This document shows positions 17,805 through 27,197 of a stretch of 64,000 bases of DNA, in pieces (position 1 is the stretch's first letter; every line of letters starts with the position of its first letter). The position numbers and the translations under genes are program-made. The DNA comes from Vibrio natriegens NBRC 15636 = ATCC 14048 = DSM 759. Lineage in GTDB: Bacteria; Pseudomonadota; Gammaproteobacteria; Enterobacterales; Vibrionaceae. The notes under the pieces were generated by a model that had not been told where the DNA came from, did not search any database, and saw only the letters and a program-made list of their open reading frames with translations. Where the stretch lies: the NCBI RefSeq assembly GCF_035621455.1, contig NZ_CP141823.1:992001-1056000 (forward strand). Direction: 5' to 3'.

Positions 17805-18638
17805 TTAGTAGCAATGAATTCGCTCCAGGTAAGTCTTTTCTTTTACTCTGTTTTGATACTCGAGCGGGGTAACATTCACCAGCTTCTTAAACTCTCGCAG
17901 GAAGTGGGGTTGGTCGCTGAAACCTAAATCTGTCGCTAGATTAGAAAACGTGAGATTGCTGCTGTGATTGATATCGTAAACGGCTGATTGGCAACGAATA
18001 GCGCGGCTAAATCCTTTCGGCGTCAGTCCAATATCATTTTTAAACATACGCTGCAAAGTCCGGCAGGTATATCCTGAAAACCTCTCCAGTTCCTGAACTT
18101 GGATATTCCCTTTGTGCTGGCAAATTTTGGCGACGATTTGTCGGGTCACGTTCGTCGAATCTCGCGGGCTTTTCCTAGTGAGAAACTGACTTACTGCGTC
18201 AACTTGCTTCGAAAAATCTTTTGCTGCTAAGACGTAATCAATGAGTTCATTGGAGTGAGGCATAACATCTTGTAAGCAATATTCTTTGTTCGTGAGTTCG
18301 CCTGCTGAGGCCTGTAAAAAATCGGGCTTAACTCCTGGATTAAAGCGGACACCGAAATAGCGATGGCCCCGTTCAAATAGCACCGACGAAGCCTCTAATC
18401 TCGTACCGCAGACTAATGCGCCAGATGTGTCTGCATCGCAGTCAAAGACGATATCGATACACCCATCTGGAATGGCAGTCGTTGAGGATTCTGAACTTCC
18501 GGCTTTAAAGCTGTAGAAGTGAGACACTTCGGGGTTGCTGGTTGATAGACGCGTAAGAAACTGCTCTGAACTCAAAACAAACCAAGGCTGTTTTGAGTGA
18601 ATCCCCGAAATATTGAACATCATTGATGAAGCCACCAT
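17805..18638 (-). CDS. AraC-family transcriptional regulator
   Basis: 277 residues. The N-terminal ~150 residues look like the ligand-binding domain found in AraC regulators with an IPDGCIDIVF motif. The C-terminal ~100 residues form the double helix-turn-helix: first HTH around VQELERFSGYTCRTLQRMFK, second around FSNLATDLGFSDQPHFLREF, then VTPLEYQ. GGAG lies six bases before the ATG. It is divergent from the OCD-RidA-FAD oxidase-permease operon across 210-250 bp, the usual layout for a local activator. The inducer is unknown. Confidence 0.85.
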   Translation of the reverse strand: MVASSMMFNISGIHSKQPWFVLSSEQFLTRLSTSNPEVSHFYSFKAGSSESSTTAIPDGCIDIVFDCDADTSGALVCGTRLEASSVLFERGHRYFGVRFNPGVKPDFLQASAGELTNKEYCLQDVMPHSNELIDYVLAAKDFSKQVDAVSQFLTRKSPRDSTNVTRQIVAKICQHKGNIQVQELERFSGYTCRTLQRMFKNDIGLTPKGFSRAIRCQSAVYDINHSSNLTFSNLATDLGFSDQPHFLREFKKLVNVTPLEYQNRVKEKTYLERIHCY

Positions 18639-18889
18639 TCACCTCTCCCCACTGCTCAGCGATAAGCCGCCAAAGTAAGCAAGTAAAGCAAGCAAGGTGC
18701 CATATTTTTCCGAGAAGCCCCGTGTTCCCCAATGTCGCAAAAATTCAATACGCCAAGAACATTGCTCAATAGTATCGAAAGCAATGGCTCAAGACGGAAA
18801 CTGCCTGATTCACATATAACGGATTTCTTGAGCACATTGATGAATGCATGAAGCAGCAAACAAAAAACTATATGGATATAGGTGGCGTT

Positions 18890-20029
18890 ATGTCAGACAG
18901 CACAAAAATTGATTTTATCTACCTTTCAGAGCAGGACATGATTAAAGCGGGTGTAACGGATATGCCTGCATGTGTCGACACAATGGAAGAGATGTTCTCA
19001 CTGCTCCAAAAAGGTGACTACCGAATGGCAGGTGCGAACAACGATTCGCACGGCGCAATGGTGACATTTCCTGATGAGTCCCCATTCCCGAACATGCCTA
19101 AACCCACCGCTGACCGACGTTTGATGGCGATGCCTGCATACCTTGGCGGTGATTTCCAGACTTGCGGCGTGAAGTGGTATGGCTCGAACATCGCCAACCG
19201 AGAGAAAGGCCTGCCGCGTTCAATCCTGATGTTCATCCTCAACGATATTGAAACCAGTGCTCCACTTGCCTATATGTCTGCAAATTTGCTTTCTGCGTAT
19301 CGCACAGGTGCAGTACCCGGAGTGGGCGCGCGCCACCTTGCGAGAAAAGATGCCAAAGTGATTGGTTTGCTTGGCCCTGGTGTAATGGGCAAAACCACCG
19401 TCGCCGCATTTATCGCGGCCTGCCCGCAGGTCGATACCATCAAAATTAAAGGTCGTGGCAAAAAGAGCCTGGACAGCTTTATGACTTGGCTCGCCGCTTC
19501 TTACCCTCAAATCACCAATGTACAGATTGTCGATACCGTAGAAGAGGCGGTTCGAGATTCCGATCTGGTGACTTACTGCAATTCAGGAGAGACCGGTGAT
19601 CCGTCTACTTATCCGGAAGTGAAACGCGAGTGGGTAAAACCGGGGGCATTTCTTGCGATGCCAGCCAGCTGTCGTCTCGATGAAGGGATGGAACAGTCTG
19701 ATGTTCGCAAAGTAATGGATAACAAAGGGCTGTATGAGGCGTGGTTTGAAGAGGTACCCAAGCCGACTCACAACATCATCCCTCTGGTTGGAATGCGCTT
19801 TATGGACATGATCGACGCTGAAAAAATGTCTGCAAGTGAACTGGAAGATCTGGGTGAGATTGTCGCAGGTGTTACTCCGGGGCGCAAAAACGACGAAGAA
19901 ATCATCGTGATGTCAGTGGGTGGCATGCCAGTCGAAGATGTGGCTTGGGCAACCAAAATTTACCGCAACGCTGTTGAGAAAGGCATTGGTGTTTCGCTGA
20001 ATTTATGGGATGAGCCAGTACTTAGCTAA
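18890..20029 (+). CDS. ornithine cyclodeaminase/mu-crystallin family protein
   Basis: 379 residues from the ATG at 18890, which has AGGTGG upstream; an earlier ATG at 18848 adds 14 residues without a ribosome binding site. The fold is OCD-like: an N-terminal substrate domain (GVKWYGSNIANREKGLPRS, AYRTGAVPGVGARHLA) and a Rossmann domain with GLLGPGVMGKTT. Family members cyclise amino acids or reduce imines with NAD(P). It heads an operon with RidA, a FAD-dependent amine oxidase-like protein and an APC permease. A homologue is, as I recall, sometimes annotated as a tyramine oxidase subunit; I cannot confirm the substrate. Confidence 0.8.
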   Translation: MSDSTKIDFIYLSEQDMIKAGVTDMPACVDTMEEMFSLLQKGDYRMAGANNDSHGAMVTFPDESPFPNMPKPTADRRLMAMPAYLGGDFQTCGVKWYGSNIANREKGLPRSILMFILNDIETSAPLAYMSANLLSAYRTGAVPGVGARHLARKDAKVIGLLGPGVMGKTTVAAFIAACPQVDTIKIKGRGKKSLDSFMTWLAASYPQITNVQIVDTVEEAVRDSDLVTYCNSGETGDPSTYPEVKREWVKPGAFLAMPASCRLDEGMEQSDVRKVMDNKGLYEAWFEEVPKPTHNIIPLVGMRFMDMIDAEKMSASELEDLGEIVAGVTPGRKNDEEIIVMSVGGMPVEDVAWATKIYRNAVEKGIGVSLNLWDEPVLS

Positions 20030-20064
20030 ATCGAGTGGCATAACAGAACTAAGGAAATGTAGAG

Positions 20065-20484
20065 ATGGCAAAAATAATCAAGGTAAAAACCGGCTCCCGA
20101 TTCGAAGAGATTGCGAGTTACTCACGTGTCGTGACTGTCGATAACTGGATATTTGTCTCCAACACTGCGGGAAGAAACCCGGAAACTAACGAAATGCCAG
20201 ACGATGTGTTCGAGCAAACTGATCAGGTGTTTCTCAACATTGAGCGGGCTCTTGCGGCTGTAGACGCGAGCTTGGGCGATGTCGTGACGTCAAAAGTGTT
20301 CATTCAAAATCCAGACGACGTCGGCGCTGTAATGGAACACATCGGCAGCAAGTTTAAAGGGATCGATCCTACGACCACGGTCACGTGTCCTCCTTTGGGC
20401 TCAAGTATTTACAAAGTTGAGTTGGAAGTGACGGCTTACCGAGGCGCTTCTAAGAGCGATACCGAACATCGGATTATCGGCTAA
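20065..20484 (+). CDS. RidA/YjgF family protein
   Basis: 139 residues with the YjgF core: IFVSNTAGRNPETNEMP at the N-terminal side, ALAAVDASLGDVVTSKVFI in the middle, and YKVELEVTAYRG at the end. RidA proteins hydrolyse reactive enamine/imine intermediates made by amino-acid oxidases and PLP enzymes. That fits the operon, where the next gene encodes a FAD amine oxidase that would make imines. Ribosome binding site AAGGAA precedes the ATG. Confidence 0.88.
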   Translation: MAKIIKVKTGSRFEEIASYSRVVTVDNWIFVSNTAGRNPETNEMPDDVFEQTDQVFLNIERALAAVDASLGDVVTSKVFIQNPDDVGAVMEHIGSKFKGIDPTTTVTCPPLGSSIYKVELEVTAYRGASKSDTEHRIIG

Positions 20485-20578
20485 CAATGTAGATTCTTAT
20501 CATTTTAACCTGAGCTTGGAACAAGCAAATCGCTGAGTTTTTGATGGTTCGAGTTCAGGTTACTAAAGGGATGCAGAC

Positions 20579-21871
20579 ATGATAAAAACACTCGAATTTG
20601 TAGAGACACCAAACGAGCTACCAGCATCGACCAGCGTCGTGATTATTGGTGGCGGCATTGTTGGTATTAATGCGGCACTGACATTAGCTGAGAGAAACAT
20701 TCCAGTGGTTGTGATTGAAAAAGGCTTTGTTGGCGCGGAGCAATCTTCACGCAACCTGGGTTGGATACGTAAAACCAATCGTCATGCGGACGATGTTCCT
20801 TTGGCACTCGCTTCTGACCAGCTATGGGCGGGTATGTCAGAAAGAATCAACCGTGATGTGGATTACAAGCAAAGCGGCATTATGTTCCTGGCTGATAACG
20901 AAAAGCAGATGGGCGCTTATGAGTCGTGGCTTGAATCGGTTAAGTCGCTTTCTCTGGACTCCAAGCTTCTGAGTGCGGAAGAAATCAAAGCGATGGTGCC
21001 AGGCGGTGAAGGCAAATGGCTGGGTGGAATCTATACCGCCTCGGACGGCAGAGCTGAACCTTCCATCGCCACCGGTGCGATGGCGAGAGCTGCGATTGAG
21101 AAAGGTGCGGTCATTATTCAGAACTGTGCGGTGCGCAATTTGTCTTTGTCAGGAGGGAAAGTCAGCGGGGTGGTTACAGAAAAGGGTGAGATTCGTTGTG
21201 AGCAAGTACTGCTGGCTGGCGGGGCGTGGTCTAAAGCTTTCTTGAGTCACCACGGTGTATCTTTGCCTTCGTTGCCTTTGATTTGTTCCGTGATGCGTTC
21301 TAAGCCGATGAACGGCCCGACGGACATCGCCGTTGCGGGACCAGATTTTTCATTTCGTAAACACTTGGATGGCGGCTTTGTCATCATGCAGCGCGGCGCG
21401 ATAGAAGCGCGCCTGACACTCGATCACTTCCTGATTGGACACCGTTATTTAGGGCAGCTGAAACAGCAACGCGATGCGCTGAGAATTTCGGTCGGGAGAC
21501 ATTTCATTGAAGATCTTAAAGCTTCAAAACGCTGGTCACGCAACAAATCTTCCATGTTCGAACAGATTCGCGTAATGAATCCGGATCATAACTCTGGATT
21601 AAACCAAGAAGCACTGAGAAATCTGCGCAAAGCATGGCCTGACTTTGAGCAAGCTGAAATTGCTGAAGAGTGGGGGGGGCTGATTGATATTACGCCAGAT
21701 TCCAAACCCGTTATCGACACTCTGGACGCGATACCTGGGTTGACTATTGCTACCGGGTTTTCGGGTCATGGGTTTGGTACAGGGCCAGCCGCAGGGATGC
21801 TCGCGGCCGACCTGATAAGTGGCACGACACCACTTATTAATCCCGAGCCATACCGATTTGACCGATTGTAG
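20579..21871 (+). CDS. FAD-dependent oxidoreductase (DAO family)
   Basis: 430 residues. The dinucleotide-binding motif VVIIGGGIVGINAAL lies near residues 21-35, with the acidic end of beta-2 in VVVIEKG. The DAO C-terminal signature appears as GLTIATGFSGHGFGTGP. Members oxidise amines, D-amino acids, sarcosine or opines to imines using FAD. With an OCD-family protein, RidA and a permease it would form a catabolic route for an imported amine or amino acid. The substrate is not predictable from sequence alone. Confidence 0.85.
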   Translation: MIKTLEFVETPNELPASTSVVIIGGGIVGINAALTLAERNIPVVVIEKGFVGAEQSSRNLGWIRKTNRHADDVPLALASDQLWAGMSERINRDVDYKQSGIMFLADNEKQMGAYESWLESVKSLSLDSKLLSAEEIKAMVPGGEGKWLGGIYTASDGRAEPSIATGAMARAAIEKGAVIIQNCAVRNLSLSGGKVSGVVTEKGEIRCEQVLLAGGAWSKAFLSHHGVSLPSLPLICSVMRSKPMNGPTDIAVAGPDFSFRKHLDGGFVIMQRGAIEARLTLDHFLIGHRYLGQLKQQRDALRISVGRHFIEDLKASKRWSRNKSSMFEQIRVMNPDHNSGLNQEALRNLRKAWPDFEQAEIAEEWGGLIDITPDSKPVIDTLDAIPGLTIATGFSGHGFGTGPAAGMLAADLISGTTPLINPEPYRFDRL

Positions 21872-21909
21872 TTGGTTATCTTGATTTAACGAATCTAAGG
21901 AATAGAAAT

Positions 21910-23310
21910 ATGAACGAAGTAGTCAACACTAACAACATTCATATAGCTGAAGGATCAGCGACTAAGAATCAAAAGTTAAAGATTGGGCTTGGAACAATGA
22001 TGGCGATTTGTATCGGCCTGGTTATTGTTCAGGGTGCCATGATCTCGGCGACTCAGGGCATTGGCCTCGGTGGTATGGCGTTTGTTGCCGCTATGTTCGC
22101 CGCCTTTATCCTCGCCCAGTTTAATGCGATGAGCTTTGCGGAACTGTCTTTGATGTTTCCGCAGGAGGGGTCGCTTGCGACCTACACACAAAAAGCCATC
22201 GGCCACTTTCCTGCTATTGTCGCGGTATTTGCTGGCTATGTCGTGGTGTCCGTGCTGGCACTGCCGGTTGAGTTGTTCTTAGTCGACGCCATGCTAAGTG
22301 AGCTATTGCCCGGTATGCTACCTGAAAAAGTGGTGCCTTTAGGTATCCTTGTTTTGCTCAGTGTTACAAACATGGTTGGCGCGGATGTCTTTGCTCGAGT
22401 TCAAAACCTGCTGGCATTTATTCTGGTCGCAGCGCTTATTCTTGTCGGATTGTGTGCGATCACCGGATTAAGTGAACCGCATCCCGAGTTATCAGGCACA
22501 ACGGTGGATTGGAGCTTTGGTGGTGTCATTGATGGTAGTTTTGTCGGCTTGATTGCACTTGCAATGTGGCTGATGGTCGGCGTCGAGTTTATTTGCCCGA
22601 TGATCAAAGAGGTGAAAAATCCTGTTAAGAATATCCCCCGTTCTATGCACCTTTCTTTGTTGTTGATCTTCCTAATATTTCTCGCCTTTGCCTACGGAGC
22701 CAGCCTTTATCTCAACGTGGATACGTTAGTGAGCTCACCAATCCCATATCTTGATTACATCAATGCTGTCTTCGGGCAAGCTGGTTTAGTGATTGCAACA
22801 GTGATGGCGCTGGCCGCAACCTGCAGCACGGTAAATACTATTTTAGCCTCTATCCCTAGAATGCTGCACGGAATGGCGATGCAAGATCAGGCATTCCCGC
22901 AGTTTAAAGCGCTTAATCGCTTTGATGTGCCTTGGGTAGGCATCGTGGTGATGGCTGGTTGTACCTCCATTCCGTTCTTGTTCCTCGATATCGATTCACT
23001 GATTGTGTTGGTGATTGCGGCAACCACAAGCTGGTTACTGGCTTACATGGTGGCTCACATCAATGTCATCGTATTGCGTAAACGTATGCCGGAACACAAG
23101 CGTCCGTACAAAACGCCTTTCTACCCGCTGCCGCAGATCTTAGGGATTATCGGGATGGGTTATGTCGCGCTGAATAACTCACCTTCACCGGAGATGACAT
23201 CGTTGGTTTACACCATTACTGGAGGCATTTTGGCTTTAGTGATAGCGATAAGTGTTGTTTGGGTGAAGTTTTACATGAAACGTAAATTGTTTGAACCAGA
23301 CATGAAGTAG
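21910..23310 (+). CDS. APC-family amino acid/amine permease
   Basis: 466 residues with about twelve hydrophobic helices. The first helix carries the APC substrate-binding signature (IVQGAMISATQGIGLGG), and a cytoplasmic loop reads EVKNPVKNIPRSM, typical of amino-acid/polyamine antiporters. It lies 38 bp after the FAD oxidase and ends the operon before a terminator, so it probably imports the operon's substrate across the inner membrane. Confidence 0.87.
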   Translation: MNEVVNTNNIHIAEGSATKNQKLKIGLGTMMAICIGLVIVQGAMISATQGIGLGGMAFVAAMFAAFILAQFNAMSFAELSLMFPQEGSLATYTQKAIGHFPAIVAVFAGYVVVSVLALPVELFLVDAMLSELLPGMLPEKVVPLGILVLLSVTNMVGADVFARVQNLLAFILVAALILVGLCAITGLSEPHPELSGTTVDWSFGGVIDGSFVGLIALAMWLMVGVEFICPMIKEVKNPVKNIPRSMHLSLLLIFLIFLAFAYGASLYLNVDTLVSSPIPYLDYINAVFGQAGLVIATVMALAATCSTVNTILASIPRMLHGMAMQDQAFPQFKALNRFDVPWVGIVVMAGCTSIPFLFLDIDSLIVLVIAATTSWLLAYMVAHINVIVLRKRMPEHKRPYKTPFYPLPQILGIIGMGYVALNNSPSPEMTSLVYTITGGILALVIAISVVWVKFYMKRKLFEPDMK

Positions 23311-23360
23311 CGAAATCTAGCGTTTAAACGTTAAGTGTATAAAAGTGAATTAAGAATAGA

Positions 23361-23384
23361 AGGGCGCAAGTAATGCGTCCTTTT
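23361..23384 (+). terminator. terminator after the APC permease
   Basis: Stem AGGGCGCA/TGCGTCCT (one G-T pair), followed by TTTT. Confidence 0.75.
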
Positions 23385-24038
23385 GGTTATTTAAAGAAAC
23401 TTTTACAAATTACGTAGAAATTTCATCTTAACTATATTTTATGAGACTAAACAACAATGATGATGGCTGACTAACCGACTGAGATTAGCTTTTCATCAAC
23501 ATAATTAAAAACATCAATCTTATTAAAACCATTAATGGATGAATTTCTCAGGAAAAGAAAAGGGTTGTGAATTTTCATCAGATCTAACGTATAAAACTCA
23601 CTGTTAAAATACATACGGATGAATAATAATCTTCGATTTATCGGTTTTGTAAGAACTATCTGAAAAACATGTAGTTACAAGTATGGAATTTATAATTCCA
23701 AAAATGAGGTGTTCTCTTTCTATAGAGAGGTAATTTGTTAATTTAGTTTGATTTTTGAGCGAAATGGTATGCTTTTATCCATCTCGTGAATTAATGATGT
23801 TGAAATTAATTAGCAAGTGTAATGTGACTGGATTCTATAAATGTCATTTATGACAGAGATAACTTTGAGTTGTTAATTAAAAACCTGCATTCATATACCA
23901 TGTAATTTCATTCTTATTACTAGTTGTTCCTTGTTTTAATTAAATTACACATTATTAACTCAGTTAATTGATTATTTTATTTCGATAACTATCGATTTTA
24001 ATTTTATATCGAATAATTGAATAAAGGCAGAAAAATAT
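23385..24038. other. AT-rich leader upstream of the OmpA-like gene
   Basis: About 650 bp without a coding frame, strongly A+T rich and with many A/T tracts. Such regions are typical H-NS or complex promoter regions of Vibrio porin genes. No specific operator or RNA was identified. Confidence 0.35.
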
Positions 24039-24962
24039 ATGAAACTAAAAGTAGCAACGCTAGCAATTATTGTGGCTGGTGGTATTTCGGCAGCAAATGC
24101 AGCGGACTTAGATCAAAATATCGATAAATCTGGATTTTGGCTGGGTGCAGCAGCTGGTATGGGTCTATCTGATACTGACGCTGGAGAAAGCGAAGTACTG
24201 AGCCCTAAACTTGAAATGGGTTATGATTTCGGCAAGCATTTTGGTCTTTACGGTAGCTACGATTACATGCATAACCTAAGCGATGCAGAACTGCACCTTG
24301 GCACATTAGGCGTGAAAGGAAATCTGTACTTCACTGACAACTTGTCGATGTTCGGTAAGCTTGGTGCAACGTACATCTTTGCTGATGGCAGCGAATTAAA
24401 AACTGACAGCTTTAGTGGTACTGCAGGTGTGGGTCTTGAATACCAACTGACTAATGCTGTAACGACAAAAATCGGTTACGACTACTACAACAACCTTGAA
24501 GCGAAAAATGGCCATGACCTTGACCTAAGCCAAGTGTACTGGGGCATGACGTACAAATTTGGTCAGCCAGATACACCTCTCGTTGTTGAAGAGCAAGTTG
24601 AAGTGCCAGTAGAAGTCGTAAAAGAAGTGACGCAGACTTCTCGCTCTACTTACACATTGCCTTACCAGGTGGGTCAGGTTGATGTAAATGACTACGGTCG
24701 TTACAACCTTGATGAAGTGATCACGACAATGCGCAGCAACCTTGAGTTGACTGCTGAAATCGTAGGCCGTACGGATGCGACTGGTTCTGCTGCTACCAAT
24801 GAACGTGTTTCAACGCAGCGTGCAGAGCATGTTGCCCAATACATGATCGATCAAGGTATTGAAGCTGAGCGCATCCACACTTCTGGTGTTGCAGATCAAC
24901 AGCCTTTAACGAATGGTAGTAACGCACAACTTGAGCGTTCTGTTCAGATCACGTTGAACTAA
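24039..24962 (+). CDS. OmpA-like outer-membrane protein
   Basis: 307 residues with a signal peptide ending ISAANA. Residues ~30-175 form a beta-barrel with alternating aromatic strands (FWLGAAAGMGL, LYGSYDYMHN, VYWGMTYKFG). A short Val/Glu-rich linker (VVEEQVEVPVEVVKEV) leads to the C-terminal OmpA peptidoglycan-binding domain (GRTDATGSAATNERVSTQRA). It anchors the outer membrane to the wall. Codon use is biased towards common codons, which fits high expression. Confidence 0.9.
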   Translation: MKLKVATLAIIVAGGISAANAADLDQNIDKSGFWLGAAAGMGLSDTDAGESEVLSPKLEMGYDFGKHFGLYGSYDYMHNLSDAELHLGTLGVKGNLYFTDNLSMFGKLGATYIFADGSELKTDSFSGTAGVGLEYQLTNAVTTKIGYDYYNNLEAKNGHDLDLSQVYWGMTYKFGQPDTPLVVEEQVEVPVEVVKEVTQTSRSTYTLPYQVGQVDVNDYGRYNLDEVITTMRSNLELTAEIVGRTDATGSAATNERVSTQRAEHVAQYMIDQGIEAERIHTSGVADQQPLTNGSNAQLERSVQITLN

Positions 24963-24982
24963 CACAAATTCCTACAGCTCTA

Positions 24983-25013
24983 AGAGGCGAGTCGTGTACT
25001 CGCCTCTTTGTTA
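24983..25013 (+). terminator. terminator after the OmpA-like gene
   Basis: Ten-base-pair stem AGAGGCGAGT/ACTCGCCTCT with a 5-nt loop, followed by a T-rich tail. Confidence 0.88.
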
Positions 25014-25114
25014 TACAGGAAAGAGTAATCCGTCTTTTTTTGGGACGGTTTATACGTTCTGGGACTGGGAGTTTTGTAAATTGATCCACTGTGTGGTCGG
25101 AGTCTTCCTGTAAT

Positions 25115-25145
25115 AAAAAACTACCTTCGTCTGAAGGTAGTTTTC
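25115..25145 (-). terminator. bidirectional terminator after the SSS transporter
   Basis: Stem CTACCTTC/GAAGGTAG flanked by A6 on one side and T4 on the other. Confidence 0.8.
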
Positions 25146-25172
25146 TAGAGACTCAAAAGCAGCCTTATTGCT

Positions 25173-26624
25173 TTACTTGAACTGCAATGATGTCTCGCTT
25201 TCTTTACCGTCGTTTTTGGCTGACAACAACGTTGATACAACAATCACGAGTGTGGACATCAGGAATCCTGGCACGACACCAAAGATATCAAAAATACCTC
25301 CGTCCAAAATTTCCCAAACTAATGCAATGGCTGCACCTGTTATCATTCCGAAAATAGCGGCCGCTTTGGTCATCGCTGGCCAGAACAAGCTCAGTAAGAT
25401 GACAGGACCAAAGGCTGCACCAAATCCACCCCAAGCGAAGGCAACCATGCTTAATAGTGTTTGATCCGCTTTGTTGAATGCCAGCGCAAGGCCAATTAGT
25501 GCGACGGCAATGACACCAAGGCGTGCAACCAGTAACACTTCTTTGTCAGATGCATTTTTGCGCAAATAGGTTTTGTATAAGTCTTCAGAGATAGTGGTTG
25601 AACACACAAGTAGTTGCGAGTCTATGGTGCTCATAATTGCTGCCAGCACACCCGCAATAATCAGTCCGGCAACCAGTGGATGATAAAATGCCTGTGCCAA
25701 TGCAATAAATACCGTTTCAGCATTATCAAGCTTTGGCTCAAAATAGTATGACCCGAGCACGCCAACAACGACTGCAGACATCATGGTTATGGTTGACCAG
25801 ACCATGGCAATTCGGCGAGAAACTTTCACGTCTTCTACGCTGCGTACGCTCATAAAACGGACGAGCACGTGAGGTTGACCTAAGTAACCAATACACCAGC
25901 CACTGAGAGATAAAAGACCCAAGAACCAGCCATTAGATGGTTTTAAGCTTTCCAGTGAAATCTCACTCATGATTTGGCTGTAGCTTACGCCTTGCTCTGG
26001 TGCACTAAACAGGAAGAACAAACTTAAAGCGGTAATGAACAGCGATAGCGCCATCATTAACCCTTGGAAAAAGTCCGTCCAGCATACCGCAAGGTAACCT
26101 CCCATGAAGGTGTAAGAGACGATAACAATTGATCCAATAATTAGGGCTGATTCGTAACTTAAGCCGAACGTACTTTCAAAGAGAACCGCTCCGCCACTGA
26201 GTCCTGCTGCTACGTAAAGGGTAAAAAATAGCAAAGTGACGAGCGAGGACGTAAGTTGAAGAACATTGGTATTGTCTTTAAAGCGGTTGTGTAAATATTC
26301 TGGAATCGTCTGAGCATCGTTTAGTTTTTCCGTCTCTAAACGCAGCCTAGGTGCGATCAGCTTCCAGTTGAGATAAACACCCATCAGGGTAAATACAATA
26401 ATCCATACGGATCCGAGGCCGCCGGCATAAAGCGCCCCCGGTAAACCCATCAACGCCCAACCACTCAGATCAGAAGCCCCTGAGCTTAATGCCGCAACAC
26501 TTGGTGGTAGATTACGAGAACCTAATATGTAATCGGATACCGTATTCGTTTTTCTGTAGAAGTAGTACCCAATGGCCAGCATTCCCAGTAAATAGAGAAT
26601 GAAGGCTGTATATAGATAACCCAT
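25173..26624 (-). CDS. putP: sodium/solute symporter, PutP-like
   Basis: 483 residues from the ATG at 26624, which is better spaced from GGGAGGA than the ATG at 26630. It has about thirteen membrane segments and SSS-family features: GSRNLPPSVAALSSGASDLSGWALMGLPG (Na+-site region), GWCIGYLGQPHVLVRFM as in PutP, and AGLIIAGVLAAIMSTIDSQLL. PutP imports proline with Na+. It lies downstream of a solitary ectC-like gene, so import of a compatible solute (proline or an ectoine-like compound) is plausible. Vibrio genomes often carry more than one PutP paralogue. Confidence 0.85.
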   Translation of the reverse strand: MGYLYTAFILYLLGMLAIGYYFYRKTNTVSDYILGSRNLPPSVAALSSGASDLSGWALMGLPGALYAGGLGSVWIIVFTLMGVYLNWKLIAPRLRLETEKLNDAQTIPEYLHNRFKDNTNVLQLTSSLVTLLFFTLYVAAGLSGGAVLFESTFGLSYESALIIGSIVIVSYTFMGGYLAVCWTDFFQGLMMALSLFITALSLFFLFSAPEQGVSYSQIMSEISLESLKPSNGWFLGLLSLSGWCIGYLGQPHVLVRFMSVRSVEDVKVSRRIAMVWSTITMMSAVVVGVLGSYYFEPKLDNAETVFIALAQAFYHPLVAGLIIAGVLAAIMSTIDSQLLVCSTTISEDLYKTYLRKNASDKEVLLVARLGVIAVALIGLALAFNKADQTLLSMVAFAWGGFGAAFGPVILLSLFWPAMTKAAAIFGMITGAAIALVWEILDGGIFDIFGVVPGFLMSTLVIVVSTLLSAKNDGKESETSLQFK

Positions 26625-26673
26625 AGACATTCCTCCCTGAATGTAGTTGTTTGTTATTTAAGGGGCGCTGAGA

Positions 26674-27060
26674 TTAGTAGCTTGATGAGCCATCTCCAGA
26701 AAGGTTGTGTCTTTCTGTGCCTTTTAGTGGTGGGTTAAACACAGAGACTAGAATCATGTCGTTTTTCTCTGAAGCTCGCAGGTAGTGCTTGTCATGCTTA
26801 TCCAAAACATAAATATCGCCTTGAGAGATTTTGTAGACATTGCCTTCCATGTCTTCAACTTCGCCATCGCCAGCAATGCAGTAACATGCTTCTAGATGGT
26901 TTTTGTATTCAAGGATTGACTCTGAACCTTGTGCAACAACGGTGTGGCATACGGTAAAGCCCATGCCATCTTGCTCAGTAAGCAGTCGGTGGCTCGTACC
27001 ATTACCCCAATCAACAAAGTAATCACTCGTCGCTACGTCTTTTAAACTTCTTACAAACAT
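26674..27060 (-). CDS. ectC: solitary ectoine synthase EctC-like protein
   Basis: 128 residues, the usual EctC length, with a cupin fold. The iron ligands known for EctC (Glu57, Tyr85, His93 in the Paenibacillus enzyme) align with Glu57 (LEACYC), Tyr84 (GDIYVLD) and His92 (DKHYLR). EctC cyclises N-gamma-acetyl-diaminobutyrate to ectoine. ectA and ectB are not in the window: the gene stands with a PutP-like transporter 50 bp downstream and a divergent LysR regulator. It may salvage an imported intermediate or act on a related substrate. Confidence 0.82.
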   Translation of the reverse strand: MFVRSLKDVATSDYFVDWGNGTSHRLLTEQDGMGFTVCHTVVAQGSESILEYKNHLEACYCIAGDGEVEDMEGNVYKISQGDIYVLDKHDKHYLRASEKNDMILVSVFNPPLKGTERHNLSGDGSSSY

Positions 27061-27197
27061 GTGTTTTCCTTATGAAATTAATTCACCAATCCTGTTGGCT
27101 TTGGCTAGTTTTTGCTACGAAAACAATGCTATCACTTGAGTTTTTTGTAAACAAATGATGAAATCTAGATTAAATGATGAGAAAAAGTTGACTATTG

